A stretch of DNA of 64,000 nucleotides from Artemisia argyi (lineage: Eukaryota; Streptophyta; Magnoliopsida; Asterales; Asteraceae). Numbering within the stretch: the stretch's first letter is position 1; every line of letters starts with the position of its first letter. Positions 34,313-45,770 of this stretch are shown in pieces. The notes under the pieces are model-generated. The model was given only the letters and a program-made list of their open reading frames with translations, did no database searches and was not told the origin of the DNA. The translations under genes and the position numbers were made by a program. The stretch is taken from NCBI GenBank assembly GCA_030686995.1, contig CM060680.1, forward strand, positions 201,301,322-201,365,321, given 5' to 3'.

Positions 34313-34604
34313 GCTCTATGCTTATGTTCTCCTTCAAGCAAATAAAACAATCAACCGTGGGTTGCAAGCAAGTCCAAGTGCTCTCTTACGCAATATAGGA
34401 CTATGTCTTTTCTTTTGTTTTATTGTAATCAATATGCTTCAAGCATATTGAATGTTGTAATGCTAAGCATTTCTATGATTATATATGCTTGAATGAATCT
34501 ATTTTTATTTGCATGATTGTTGCTTTGCATATATATGTCTTGTTCTCTTCACATATTTTTTATAGCCAAGCTTTCCATAGCTCGTTCCCTTGGTGCTCTC
34601 AAAT

Positions 34605-34791
34605 GAGGGGGAGCATACATCAAGGGGGAGCATTCTACCCGTTTAACTTCTTCTATGAAGTTTACTCGGTTTAACCTTTTTGATTTTACAAAAAGGGGGA
34701 GAAGAGAATAGTAAACTCTAAAATACTTGTCTAAAAATAAATTTTAGACCTATTGAGTTTAAGGTTTTGTAATAATCAAAAAGGGGGAGAT
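34605..34791 (+). promoter_or_regulatory. Multiple polypurine tracts (Sirevirus signature)
   Basis: Four purine tracts with the core gggggag occur at about 34606, 34623, 34694 and 34778-34790 (aaaaagggggaga), the last abutting the LTR. Repeated PPTs before the 3' LTR are a known hallmark of Sireviruses and support the lineage assignment. Confidence 0.85.
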
Positions 34792-35180
34792 TGTTGACAT
34801 AAATAATGCCTAAAAATATTATTAACATATTATCAATATCTCTATGTTTTAGTTATTACAAAACATAAACTCATTGAACTAAAATTTATGACATAAACAA
34901 GTATTTAGTGATTAACATTCTCTTTACATCCAAATCACTTAAGGTATGAATAAACAAAGTGTTTAGTGCAATCTATGATCAAAGAGATATTTAATTAATT
35001 ATTACAAAGTTTATTTAATTATATAAACATATTATATATTTTTGAAAAACACTTTTGGTATTAAAGAAAAATGTTCTATTCATACTAAATATATGAATTC
35101 AAATTTTTAACCAAAATCAGTTACTTTTTCACCAAATAAACTTTCTCCACTAAAAGACAAAGTTTCTGACCATTACAGCT

Positions 35181-35253
35181 GGGCGGCCCCCTTAATTATA
35201 AGGGGCGGTCCCCTTAAAATAAAGGGGACCAGCCATGATTTAAGGGGACCGGC
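35181..35253 (+). promoter_or_regulatory. GC-rich palindromic cluster upstream of LTR TATA
   Basis: gggcggcccccttaattat, aaggggcggtcccctt and aaaggggaccagcc form overlapping inverted repeats built on ccccttaa/ttaagggg and ggcggtcc. It lies about 30-100 bases upstream of the TATA at 35281. Palindrome-dense sequence upstream of TATA has been noted for Sirevirus LTRs. Confidence 0.65.
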
Positions 35254-35633
35254 ACGCTCCAGTTGTTAGAATCTTTGCCTATAAATACCACCTTAAATCT
35301 GGAATTTTTCCCTGCCTTTTGCACTCCTAAACTTTCTGTTCTAGATCTCCATTTCCATTTTCTTAATCCTTTGATCATACATTCATAAATCTTTGTTTCA
35401 AAGTGATCCAAACATCATCCTCTCAAGTGCAAGAGAAGAATACTTCTATCCCTCAAGACAAGAAGTATTACAACTTGTTGCCATCTCCATATCTAAGTTG
35501 TTAGAGCATCTTCCATTGTATCTATATCTTTGTGTAATTAGTTGTGAATATTTGATAGAAGATAGTTTAGCTAGGTATATAAGTAGTGTGATAGGTTAGT
35601 AGTTTGTTGTGAAGAAGAAGAGTTAGGAAGTAG

Positions 35634-35815
35634 AAAGGTGTGAAGAAGATTGGTGTGAAGTAAATAGGTGTGAAGTAGATTGGTGTGAAGTAAATAGGTG
35701 TGAAGTAGAAAGGTGTCAAGAAGTATTGATGTGAAGTAGATTGGTGTGAAGAAGTTGTGTAGAAGTTGTGATCAAGTTGTGACGAAGTTGTGGTGTGTAA
35801 ATTGGTGTGTAAGGT
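35634..35815 (+). repeat. Minisatellite, about 17-bp unit, in LTR
   Basis: Repeats of ggtgtgaagtagatt / ggtgtgaagtaaata occur about eight to ten times with decay (gtgaagaag, gtgtagaag, gtgacgaag). Lies in the transcribed part of the copia LTR. Confidence 0.8.
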
Positions 35816-38800
35816 TTTCTCCGCCATAAGGGAGCTTGTTGACATAGTGAAGAAAACTCTCGAGTTAGGTGCTCGAGGAGAGGAGTAGGGCAAGGAAGGT
35901 AACCTTGTAGCCGAACCACTATAAGTATTGAATCTAAATTTTTGAAAACAAAGAAAACTTTCAAACAATCTTTTGTAACAAATTAAAAAGACGTAAAACT
36001 ATTCAACCCCCCCCTTCTAGTTTTCCACACTTCCCCCCAATTCATGTTGCATGTCTTTAGCGGCTTCTTTGTACACTTCTTTTTGGCGAAGTTTCTGAAT
36101 CAGCTTCCCCCAAAACTGACAACCGTCTTCAGCAGATTCGAAACTTTGATGTAGTTAACATGTCTTCTAACTTTTGAAGTTTTAAGTACGTAGCGGAATT
36201 TGTAGATAACATCATAAACCACACCAAGCTAATCTGACTAGTCACTTAATCACAGTTGTACTCAACGCGGAAGCTCCGTTCGGGGGTAACATGCAAGAAA
36301 TCAGCAAGATCTTCTCACTTAAGTAGGCTACTTCACACTTCACACCCCGCAAGAGTTGAAATGATTACACCAAAATCACAAAATTGAACCACTGATCATC
36401 TCTGCGGATGTCTCTCCGGTAGTAATAAAATTGTAAGCTCGATCATGTGAGTCTATTATGCGTCCCTGATGTGCACATTTCTTCCCCCTAATTGCAGAAC
36501 CTCGTGGAAAAATGAGTGTTTTCGCAAAGAAGTCAAGAAAAGTCAAAGAAAGCAAAGAACACCCACTCTCTCTTCCCCCACGATGTCTTCGCGGAATCGA
36601 AAGCATACACACTATGTTTACGATGGAAACGGAGGCAGCGTAACCCCATATGTCCAATCAACCGATTATGTGTGAAGTATCATAAATAGCTTATGAGAAT
36701 CAACTCCTGATAAACATCTCTACTCTTTTATACTCCTCTCAGCTAACTCTTTACCGACCCCATTATCATTCTATCGGCTTTTTATAGTGACTATTGATGG
36801 AGAAAACTCAATATGACGAACTTGAGACTGAAGTAAAATAACCCAAACTTGTGACTTAAACTTGCACTAATGTATGACAAAGAGCGGTGTAGAGAGTTCA
36901 CACCCCATCGAATCCCTAAGTACTCTATACTCATCAACCAACCAACCATCAAGTATAAGACGTACATCACCTCTTGACTATCCACAACTTCGTGTGACAC
37001 TGAGCACTACAACGTAACTCCTTAAAGTGATAGTTATTTTGTGGTAATAGAAAGAAGGAATCACAAAAATAACTAGATATCCAAGTCTTCGTCATTTTAA
37101 AGGTTGAAAACTCAAACAAGGATCTCGAAGAATCATCATCCAACCAACCCCGATATCTTTTAGATACTAAGTACACGTGCCCGTGAAATCCCACTTCAAC
37201 CTCAAATAAATAATAATGAATTAACGCCGTAGTCACATCTTTCGTTTAAAAGCCCAATTCTAGCCCTTTTGACGGTTTAATGAATTTGATAATAGTTCCC
37301 GATCTTGTCAAAATTGTAACCCGTGGAAATTAACAATAACCAAATACCACTCTTCATAAAAATATTATCCAAATGTTGAATCTAAAAATGAATATAGATG
37401 ACATTTTGATGTATCCATGTATGCGTAAAATCAGCCCAGCTTATAGTCCAATCAGTTGCAGCCCATTAGTCGAATTTAACAGTAATCCCACTCCAACAAA
37501 CATTTAACCCAATCCAAACAATAGTTGATGATCAGTTTGGTTATTACTTATTAGTACAAGTATACCACATTTGACCTAAACCTAAAATACACTTGTGATA
37601 AAAACGCCTACCACTTTAACATAATCTCTCCATTTCATACGCAGCGCACACACCAATCTCTCCCATCAAACTTATCACCTATCAATTTCATCTACTTACA
37701 AATCCAATCGATTATCACCTATCACAGATCACCGTTCGTGTTTAATAGAAACACAACAATGATCAAGACACCTTTATCTTTCATGCTCGAGTTCCACACG
37801 TCAAGGCTTCAAAGAAAATGACTTTAATATCATCTAATTGGTCTCGGGTAGGTGATTACTTTGTTGTTGTGTTTTATAAACGAAACAAAGAGAGATTATA
37901 ACACACTTGTTATAAATCTGCCTTGATTGGTTTCATATATAAATGAAAGAAGCTAAGCTTCTCATAGGATCTGTGATGAATAATTAGTTTCAACTAAAAA
38001 AAATCTTTTAGATTGTAGACAAAGTTGAAACTTTCTGAGATCCATCTATCGATAGTATGATATATATGTTTTATAGATCGAGTCTTGTAGATAGAGTTGG
38101 ATTTGTGATGTTGTAGTTGATGTGATGGTGGAGATGGGATTAGGAAAGTGATTTTAGATTTGTTGTTGTTTAGATTTGGTTGTGGTTTGCGGATGGGCTG
38201 TGTTTTTGCATTTTGCTTTTACTTTTTCCTTCATACCATTTGGACTGATGATGTATAAACTGAGGTTATATTGGAGTCTTGGTATATGGTAATTGGTCAA
38301 GTGGTCAAAGTCTTCTCTCTTCATCTTGCATCTTACTTCTCTCAATTATTTCGAAATTTTTGGCTTTAATTTTCGAAACTTTGCAAATCCAAAAAAAAAT
38401 CGAAAGTTTTGACAAATTTTCGAAACTTTCTTTACAAGAAAGTCTGACTTTGAAAACATATTCTCGAAAACATATTCTCGAAAAATATATATTCTCAAAA
38501 AATAGTACATTTCGAAAATTTCTTATACAAGAAATTCCGACCAAATTCCGGCAACCCATTTCCAGTTTCCGATGAATATCCGATGAGTTTTCCGATTAAC
38601 TTTTCTGACCAGTTTCTTGACCATGTATAAGCCAATGTTTTGACCACAAATATTCACGAGATGATGGTACAAATAGTCACAAAAATGAAAAGTTGCATAA
38701 AGCTTTTAACTTGGGACTGTTGATGCCACACGAAACAGATATGAAACTGATATAGAAAGGTTTGGACTTTTGACTATTTTGATACCAAACAAAAACTGTA

Positions 38801-38906
38801 ATAACCAAAAATATTATGAAAAATAGTACGGACCATGGCTAAAGCAGCACAAAGATGACTACTTTTGACAAGATTCGACCACAAAATCAACAAATATGTA
38901 ACCTTG

Positions 38907-38918
38907 GCTCTGATGCCA
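38907..38918 (-). promoter_or_regulatory. Primer binding site (Met type)
   Basis: TGGCATCAGAGC on the minus strand, one base different from the standard initiator-Met PBS TGGTATCAGAGC, two bases after the LTR end. The same variant is used by the other family member at 51065. Confidence 0.8.
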
Positions 38919-38920
38919 CT

Positions 38921-39223
38921 TGATGGATCGTATGTTTATGTTGATATTGTGATTCGGGAGGTCGGGTTTTGTGGAAGAAGATGAAAGCCATGGTTGGAGA
39001 GAGAGAGTAGAGAGAGAAGGGAAACTAGGTGTTTTATTGAATGAAAATGAAGAGTGAAAATACACACTAAGTCTCACCCCTCCATGGAAGTATGGAGGGG
39101 GTATTAATAGGTCAACAAACACACAACTTTACAATAATGACGCTTCTAGTCCATGTGTTTGTGCCTTTCAAGATAGCTAATGTAATCATTAACGTTTTAG
39201 GATTATAAACTTTGATCCTAACA
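38921..39223 (-). repeat. LTR of short-LTR family, copy A
   Basis: Minus strand starts TGTTAGGATC and ends ATCCATCA. Shared with the LTRs at 50729 and 55029: a TATA-like taataccccctcc/ctataaatacccctc box, a stem formed by ccctcca...tggaggg, a ctctctctact tract, an ATG near the end and cgacctcccgaa. Confidence 0.75.
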
Positions 39224-39371
39224 AATTATTTTTGTCACCACATAAAAACCAAGCTATGATCCGATACCCATAAAAGTTAATTTTTCATAAAAGTAAATCG
39301 TACCTTTTCACAGCAGTTTTTCTTCGACAACAAAAAAACCTTGTAAAATCCCTAGATCGAGAGTCCCCTGT

Positions 39372-39491
39372 CTCTGATACCACCTGATATAACTCATGCA
39401 CACGCCATCATATAAGTTCTATGACCGTTTTGAACTCTAGGTTGTTTAGACCTTGATCTAGGATAAACTATAAGCATCATGGTATCAGAGC
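39372..39491. other. Two outward-facing Met-type PBS motifs around a 95-bp TG..CA unit
   Basis: Minus-strand TGGTATCAGAG (39382-39372) and plus-strand TGGTATCAGAGC (39480-39491) flank 39385-39479, which starts TGATATAACTC and ends AAGCATCA. Either one LTR is very short with a PBS on each side, or two LTR remnants are head to head. No second copy of the 95-bp unit was found. Confidence 0.5.
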
Positions 39492-39641
39492 GGGTCTGAT
39501 CCTCATACCTAGGTGGCTATGTTGAGCCGCCTCTCCTAAACCACCCGTCAAACTTCTCTATCTCATATCTCAAAACCTTAGAGTCGTGATATGCAATGAA
39601 AAAAAATCAGCCGTTGATGTGTTTCAAAAGCTTTAAATTTA
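39492..39641. other. Unassigned spacer
   Basis: Follows the plus-strand PBS. Contains a leader-like sequence (cgggtctgatcctc) but no gene or repeat I can identify. Confidence 0.3.
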
Positions 39642-41015
39642 TGATACTAGTTTTACCGATTCCATAATACACAAAACACACGGGTAAAGTATAACCCCTG
39701 TTTATAGTAAAGGTTTATAGGTAAGAGCAGGTCGTCCCAAGAGATTTGTAGCAATTCACAGAATATTTATCAAGTAACAAAGCCAAATGATTATCACATA
39801 TCAAATAGCTTAAACGTGTATATAGCAAAGCAAAGTACCAAACAAGTTATGATCCACATAAGATAATAGATAAAGATAAATCAATACTTATATAAACAAA
39901 ATCATGCATGTTACAATTATTGGTGTATTAATCGTAACAAACATATCTACCAATAGTGATATAGAATCCTTTCGACCTATAGACTACATTATCACGAGCG
40001 CATTAAAAATGGTTTATATCGAATATGCATACATATGAATTCCTCCCAACCCGGAATTTCTACATAAGGAAGGGTCTTAAACATCAATCAACTTGGTTTG
40101 TTTATCAATTTATCACACAATTTCTAAAAGCATTATATTGGACCATTATACGCAGATGTTCCAAAATATAATCGTAACAACTAACCCTTTCGACCAATGA
40201 TAGTTGCAATAATCAATCAAAGGATAAAAAAGATCCAAGCAAAAGTAATATCGAATTCATAAATATATATAATCACAAGATATAGCAAAATCATACAAAT
40301 ACTACATCATGTTTCACATGTCCAAAACAAATGAGAATTAAACATCAAAAGCACTACAAAACTCAGAAAGCTTTCCTGTGATACGATGGTGATGGTGTCG
40401 AGGTTGAGGAGTGTTTGGATCATTGGATCCTAATACCCTCACCTAGTTCTCTTCTCCCTTTAAGTTGTATTTTTGATAGTATATGTTCCAAGTATATGTT
40501 CTCTGCGTTTTTTATGGTTTATATAGTCTTAGGAACACTTGGGGACCAAGTAGGAGGGTAAATGATCGGATTAGAACTCAATTTAATGCATTATAGCTGA
40601 TCAGAGTCGAAGTACTCCGCACTTACAAACAAAACCCGCCGTCCTTGTAAAGTGTTCCGTACTTCATGCCAAGTACGGCGTCTTTGTGGTCGTTTCCAGC
40701 TCTTGACACAAGAATGAAAGTTGTAGATAATTCTCTTAGCTTTCCGTGGCCGTGAATGGGAGGTAAAACGAAGTTCGTATGCTCTAGATATGGTCAAAAC
40801 AGTGGACAGGTGTCAGGAGATCTTTAACTTAAGTTTGTTCCTTCGTTTAAGCTTTATTACTTCGTGTTTTCTTCCGATTCTTCCACGACACATCTCATGA
40901 ACCTACAATAGCATATTTAATCTAATAAGTATCGAAAGTTCATATAAATCATCAATATATATACATAAAAGCATGGATAACGCATCTAGAAATATGTATA
41001 ATAAGAGCTTTATCA
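39642..41015 (-). repeat. LTR on minus strand, probably Ty3 type
   Basis: Minus strand starts TGATAAAGCTC directly after a polypurine tract (aagtgtgggggaatt, 41030-41016) and ends AAAACTAGTATCA. A TATA box (ctatataaacc) lies at 40526-40516 on the minus strand, with GC-rich palindromic words (cgccgtacttgg, agtacgg) at about 40615-40680, upstream of it. Because the PPT is adjacent, it is the 3' LTR. The right partner was not found. Confidence 0.65.
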
Positions 41016-41030
41016 AATTCCCCCACACTT
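41016..41030 (-). promoter_or_regulatory. Polypurine tract
   Basis: Minus strand aagtgtgggggaatt immediately before the LTR start; the plus strand reads aattcccccacactt. Nearby, on the minus strand, is tttgcttgagggcaagcaaag, an inverted repeat often seen next to this tract in plant Ty3 elements. Confidence 0.7.
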
Positions 41031-43309
41031 AAATCTTTGCTTGCCCTCAAGCAAATCTAATAAAAGAAAAATTAAAAAGAAATTCCTAAATAATAAAAGG
41101 AAAGAAAATTTTTTAAATGGTCTGAAATTATCGAAATATATTTTTGGTTTTTATAAGAAAGTCGCAACCCCACACTTAAGGGTTTGCTTGTGCTCAAGCA
41201 AATATAAAGGAAAATTAAAATAAGCTTTACAAAACAAAAATAGAATTAAAAATATTTTTGGATTTTTAATATGCGAAAATAGAGATATATAATGATACTC
41301 GAGCTATCATAACATGACTAAGCACCTCATGAATAAGGAAAAGTATAATTCACTCACACTCATTATTTATATGATGGAGAATATAATGAAATTACACTCA
41401 ATTGCCCAGACATGATTCATTAAATTACCATAAGCTTGTACAAGAAACAAAACTGCACCGATGTAGCGTAAGCACTAAGTATAAATATCAAAAGATGACT
41501 TTTATTCGTGTTAGGCTAAGGGTTAATAAAGGTATGGATTAGGCATGGGATATATACTGGGATTGGTTTTAAAAGAAAAATGAAATGTCAAAAAGTCCAA
41601 GAAACCCATGTTGCTAGTTACGACATACCACAAACCCATGAGGTTATCAAACATCTCAACCTCTATAATCTAACTCTAGTTGGCAACTAAACAACACGCT
41701 AACTCTTATTCCTACTTCATCATTCTCTTTATTTATTATTTTATTTTTATTTTTTTTCTCTACTCTCCATATTCACACAATCAATAATTCCCCCACACTT
41801 AAAATAAGCATACACCACAAAAAATACGAACATGAAGCGTGCACTCTTCGTTTTCGTTAAAATGGCACAACACTTACAACAAGTGCGAACAAACTATTAA
41901 TCAAAAATCATCCGAACATACCAAGTACTAGCAACCAACTGTTAAACTTTCAACAAGGGTAAAAGCAAGGCTAAATGTTATATATTTTTGTATTTTTTTT
42001 TCGTGGATGTAAGAAACAAATAGACTGGCTCTGCAGGTTAAACTAGGGGTATCTAGCACTAAAGATGAATGCTACAGAAGGTTTTATTTGGGTGGATAGC
42101 TAATCGTTGTAATTAGCTGAAAGAATAAATTATATGTTAAATGGAATGGCTATTTGGGTTAAATCCTAATTTTGCCTCTTTATCACATATAAATACCTAT
42201 ATCACACGAATGTGATCTCACTGCGGTCTCGTAATGATTTCAAGCACAAGTTCTAGAATCGAATAAATCACCGGTACACTCATAAACAAAGAAATCAAGC
42301 ATAAAAGACATATGTCGATATAGGCTCAATATCCTCACATTTTCAGTGGTAATGGTTATAAATGCGTAAGTAACGTCATCGATCCCGAGTCAGATTTGCT
42401 CTATCAATCGGAACACATCTCTGATGTCAAAAAATTTATTTATTTACTAAGTTTTATTCTAATATATTACCCTAAGTAACAAAAAGAAAATAAAATAAAA
42501 GTAATTAGATTACTAAGGGCAAACAAAAATATTAATCAATTTTAAGAATGAGTCTCGTGTTTCAAATTCATTTCCCCCCACACTTAAGTTTAGCAATATG
42601 CGTAATCAGAAAAATAACTTAAAAGCTGGACAAATGGGAAAAATAAATATAAGAGAAACGAGACTTCCCGGGGTTCTTAAGTGACCGATTGAATTATGAA
42701 AAGATGTAGTGTTGAGCAAGATGCCAACATAAGCATGCGAATTCAACCATATATAATCCAATCACATCACCTCCCAAGTATAATACGCCATTATCCGACT
42801 AACCTCCACTTATTTATTAAACCTGCAAAATAAACAAAACTATGAAAACCATAAAATACTAAAGTGCGCTTTCGTAGGCAACACGGTTGCATTTATCATA
42901 TGCAACAAGCCTTTAAACCCCTCAGTGGCCCGAGTGGACGAGTTATAGTCTTGTGAGGGTTTACAGCGAACATACCTACAAAGTTCGTAATATATATATA
43001 TATATATATTTTTTTTAATTAAAGAAGTCAAGTAATGAGCACACGGGCACTGTGTAAGTCATACTAAAGAAACTACAAAGTTTTTTATTTTATAAATAAT
43101 TTTTAGAAGAAAAAAGTACGTCGCACACAAGATAAAGTGAGGCAGTTTTATTATGACATAAAACATATTTATTTATTTATTTTGTTATTTTAAAATTTTT
43201 ATTTATTCACAATTTAATAAAAACAAGACGTTTCAAGGACAGATTTAGTGAATGGCCAAGTTGTGACTGGTAAGATGACGGAACCTATAATGGGGGAAGC
43301 ATAATTGGA
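41031..43309. other. Non-coding interior of Ty3-like element(s)
   Basis: AT-rich and lacks a supported ORF. The phrase cccacactta recurs at about 41023, 41170, 41793 and 42577, each time followed by aa and often by a cttgctcaagcaaa-type inverted repeat, suggesting internally duplicated PPT-like sequence on the minus strand. An AT dinucleotide run is at about 42989-43009. Confidence 0.4.
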
Positions 43310-43855
43310 ATGAAAAGGATTGGTAAGAATGTTTACTTTGAAGACTACGATTGGTACGATCAAGTTGAAGACTGCCCACGCAAGGCAGAAGCTTTGCAAG
43401 AGAAAGGACGAATCGAGTACTTGAAAGAAGTCAAAGGAGCATCGAATACCACTTTCTGGGAGTGGGTGCACAGAGAATTCAATGATTACACGAAGCTTGA
43501 TAGGAGATTGCAATGGGAATTAAAAAGAAAATGGGACGAAATCCAAGAATATTATCAGTCCGTCAATGGTAAAGATTATTGCTATCCCCACATCAAAGCT
43601 CAAGAAGATCTCGATGAATCCCTGAAGGAAGATGAGCTTGATGACTATTTGAATAAGGATGATTACTCTAAATTTGTTGATAACGAAGAAGAAGAATTCA
43701 CTAAAAGGAAGTGTCAACTACTTGGGATCGCCTACCGGAATCCGCCTACTATGATCCTTGAAAATTTTGAAGTCATAAAATACTCTTTAGGACCATATGA
43801 AGAGTACATGGAAATCAAGGCCATGAAGTGCGAACAATTAACTCGATCCGAATAA
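43310..43855 (+). CDS. Retroelement-associated ORF, charged (181 aa)
   Basis: Starts MKRIGKNVYFEDYDWYDQVEDC and is rich in Asp, Glu, Lys and Tyr. Residues 1-70 contain aromatic motifs (FEDYDWYD, FWEWVHREF), residues 105-135 are acidic (DESLKEDELDDYLNKDDY), and the C-terminus has GPYEEYMEIKAMK. I recall similar ORFs from predicted proteins of Asteraceae repeats; no enzyme motif is visible. It is followed at 43969 by gtgctcaccgggagacaacc, a relative of the motif after the 615-aa ORF at 25667. In-frame stops lie upstream, so the ATG at 43310 is the only reasonable start. Function unknown; retroelement accessory ORF rather than host gene. Confidence 0.6.
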   Translation: MKRIGKNVYFEDYDWYDQVEDCPRKAEALQEKGRIEYLKEVKGASNTTFWEWVHREFNDYTKLDRRLQWELKRKWDEIQEYYQSVNGKDYCYPHIKAQEDLDESLKEDELDDYLNKDDYSKFVDNEEEEFTKRKCQLLGIAYRNPPTMILENFEVIKYSLGPYEEYMEIKAMKCEQLTRSE

Positions 43856-44040
43856 AACATTGCATAACTTTATAGGAACATCTTTCGCATGAAAGACGAA
43901 GGATGGGACATCATAAGAACGAAATAAGAGCTGAACGTGAGTCTAACTTGAAGACTCTGGAATAAAGAAAAGTGCTCACCGGGAGACAACCCAGATTTAT
44001 CATTTACTGTTTTTCTGTGTCGAGTCTGTTAGATCTACAG

Positions 44041-44260
44041 TAGATGCGGCGCATCTCATCTTATAGATGCGGCATATCAACTGAACAGATCATATCTTTT
44101 ATTTCCTGCATTTTATTTTATTTTCAGACTTTAAAACATTCTGTCAGTTTATTTAATGCGGCGCATCCCTGGTTAAGGATGTGACGCATCTGATTCTATG
44201 ACTCGTACTTATTCCAAGCTCCATACGGCGCATCCAATTCAATGGATGCGGTGTATCGAC
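44041..44260 (+). repeat. Cluster of ATGCGGCGCAT-type words
   Basis: gatgcggcgcatc (44043), agatgcggcatatc (44065), aatgcggcgcatcc (44156), gatgtgacgcatc (44179), tacggcgcatcc (44224) and gatgcggtgtatc (44244). Partially palindromic CpG-rich units in an AT-rich context; the reverse complement of the word is repeated in the LTR at 46.6-46.95 kb. A tatatata string follows at about 44380. Confidence 0.7.
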
Positions 44261-45770
44261 TGACCTGATGATTTCCAGATTTTTAATTTTAATTTTAAGT
44301 TTTGTTTTCGCTAACTACTAATGAATTACGTGCAAGTTGCTACTTTCTTAATACATGTATGTTATTTGAACAAGGGTATATATACATTTCTGTGCTTTCT
44401 GTGGAGACGTCATTCATGGAGGTATAAACGCCTTTTCGCCCACAAGAAAGTAGATTTTGCTTACAAATGCATAATGGAGGATCACACCGAGCAAATCTCA
44501 GGGGAGTTTCACGTTCTAATTCTTTTTATTTCCTGTTTTTAATCTTTATTAGAAACAATGAGGATGTTGTTCAACTTAAGTGGGGGGATGGAGAATTAGA
44601 ACGCTTACTTGTCCTAAAATTTAAAAAAAATATGCTTAATCTATATTAAATGAAAATTTTTTTAGCATGTTTTTGTTTAATCTAAGTTGCATAACCGCAC
44701 ACATAACTTCCTTTGCTAAAATATTTTTTCTGCGTGTGACTAGTAAATTTTAGAACTTGGCTCGGATACTATTTGAATCCACCATAACGAGCGTAATTTA
44801 TAATAGGAATGACCTTTCTAACTCGGTAAATTTCTAGGATTACACCAAATAGCCATTAATACGTTATATTTACTAACTAACTATACTGGTTAGTTAATGC
44901 CCATGTAAAACCCTTTGTTACTCTCATTTTTAGAGTAAGATACTCCTAGCCTTAGAACCATTCCTTTCATTTCATACACATTTGTTAATTGTTTCGTTAC
45001 ACCTTAAACCTTAGCCTACCATATAGATTAATGTCCGTGGTTAGTTGCTTTAAGGCAAAGTGTATTTCCTTGCGTTACCTGTGTTCATATGCGTAAATTC
45101 ATTATATTTGGTTAGGTCGGGAAATTGCACAATGCAATGGAGTAAAAGTACATATTGTATAATTTTTTTTTCGTGTTATTTTTCATGTGTTTACTACTTT
45201 CACTATTACCGTTATATCTGAAGTTATGAAAAGTATGGAAAAAATTATCCAGAATTATCGTTATAAGTGATGTGGTGAAATTTTACACATCGTAGTATAT
45301 GTTGATGTTAAAAAAAATTGAAAAAATGAGAAAAGAAAAAGAAAGAAAGAAAGTTGGAAGTTTGTTAAACCAACTATTGTAAAGTTCTGTACTAAGTGGT
45401 TGAGATCACCACTATTTGTTGTTGTATTATATTTATGGATTGATTGTGAGTTGGACATTATGGGAACGCCAACTAAGGTTTATTCTTTGATTAAGAGTTT
45501 ATTGAGTATAACTTGTGTCTACCTAAAGCGTGAGTTACAAGTGTCAAAAGCGTGAGTTATTCAATGATATGAGTCTTATTCATTGGATGGTTGGGAAAGT
45601 GATTAACCACACTAGGACTTAATCTATTTGTTTGTTTATTTTTATTTTAAACCCATTCTTATACCCTAAATGTTATCCCTACCCAACCGTATTGTGTTAT
45701 TCGTTGTTAGCTCTTGAGTATCCAAATACGATGATGGCCAAGTAAGAATATTAAATTTATGAATAAAGTA

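Larger units (their letters stand above)
18932..36029 (+). mobile_element. Ty1/copia Sirevirus-like retrotransposon, copy 2 (5' half missing)
   Basis: The plus-strand element begins abruptly inside reverse transcriptase at 18932 because copy 1 inserted there and the upstream part was later lost. RT is then split by a nested 12.4-kb element (19325-31707) and resumes at 31713 in the correct frame. It continues with RNase H to 32605, a spacer, an extra ORF (33608-34312), several polypurine tracts (34605-34791) and the right LTR (34792-36029). Stop codons in RT and RNase H show it was dead before or after the nested insertion. Confidence 0.88.
34792..36029 (+). repeat. 3' LTR of copia copy 2
   Basis: Starts TGTTGACATAAAT directly after the last PPT and ends at about ttttccaca (36029) after a C-run. 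It contains the GC-rich palindromic cluster at 35181-35253, a TATA box (cctataaatacc) at about 35278-35289 and a minisatellite at 35634-35815. The left LTR partner is lost. The 3' end is set by the TG..CA rule and by the beginning of a different repeat at 36030, so it may be off by a few bases. Confidence 0.8.
36030..39223 (-). mobile_element. Short-LTR non-autonomous retrotransposon, copy A (5' LTR plus interior)
   Basis: On the minus strand: LTR 39223-38921, Met-type PBS 38918-38907, then interior down to 36030, where it meets the copia LTR. The interior between about 37860 and 36400 resembles 53300-54600 of the second family member in the same internal order. The 3' LTR is missing. No gag or pol motif is seen in any frame, so it is non-autonomous; short frames here lack family resemblance. 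Confidence 0.65.

Noticed and set aside
35161..35260. Possible CRISPR-like or rRNA-like GC-rich repeat
   Set aside because: Plant retrotransposon LTR with palindromes; no spacer regularity and no rRNA similarity.
35567..35968. Minus-strand 133-codon frame rich in FTPIY repeats
   Set aside because: Arises from the 17-bp minisatellite of the LTR read in reverse; not a gene.
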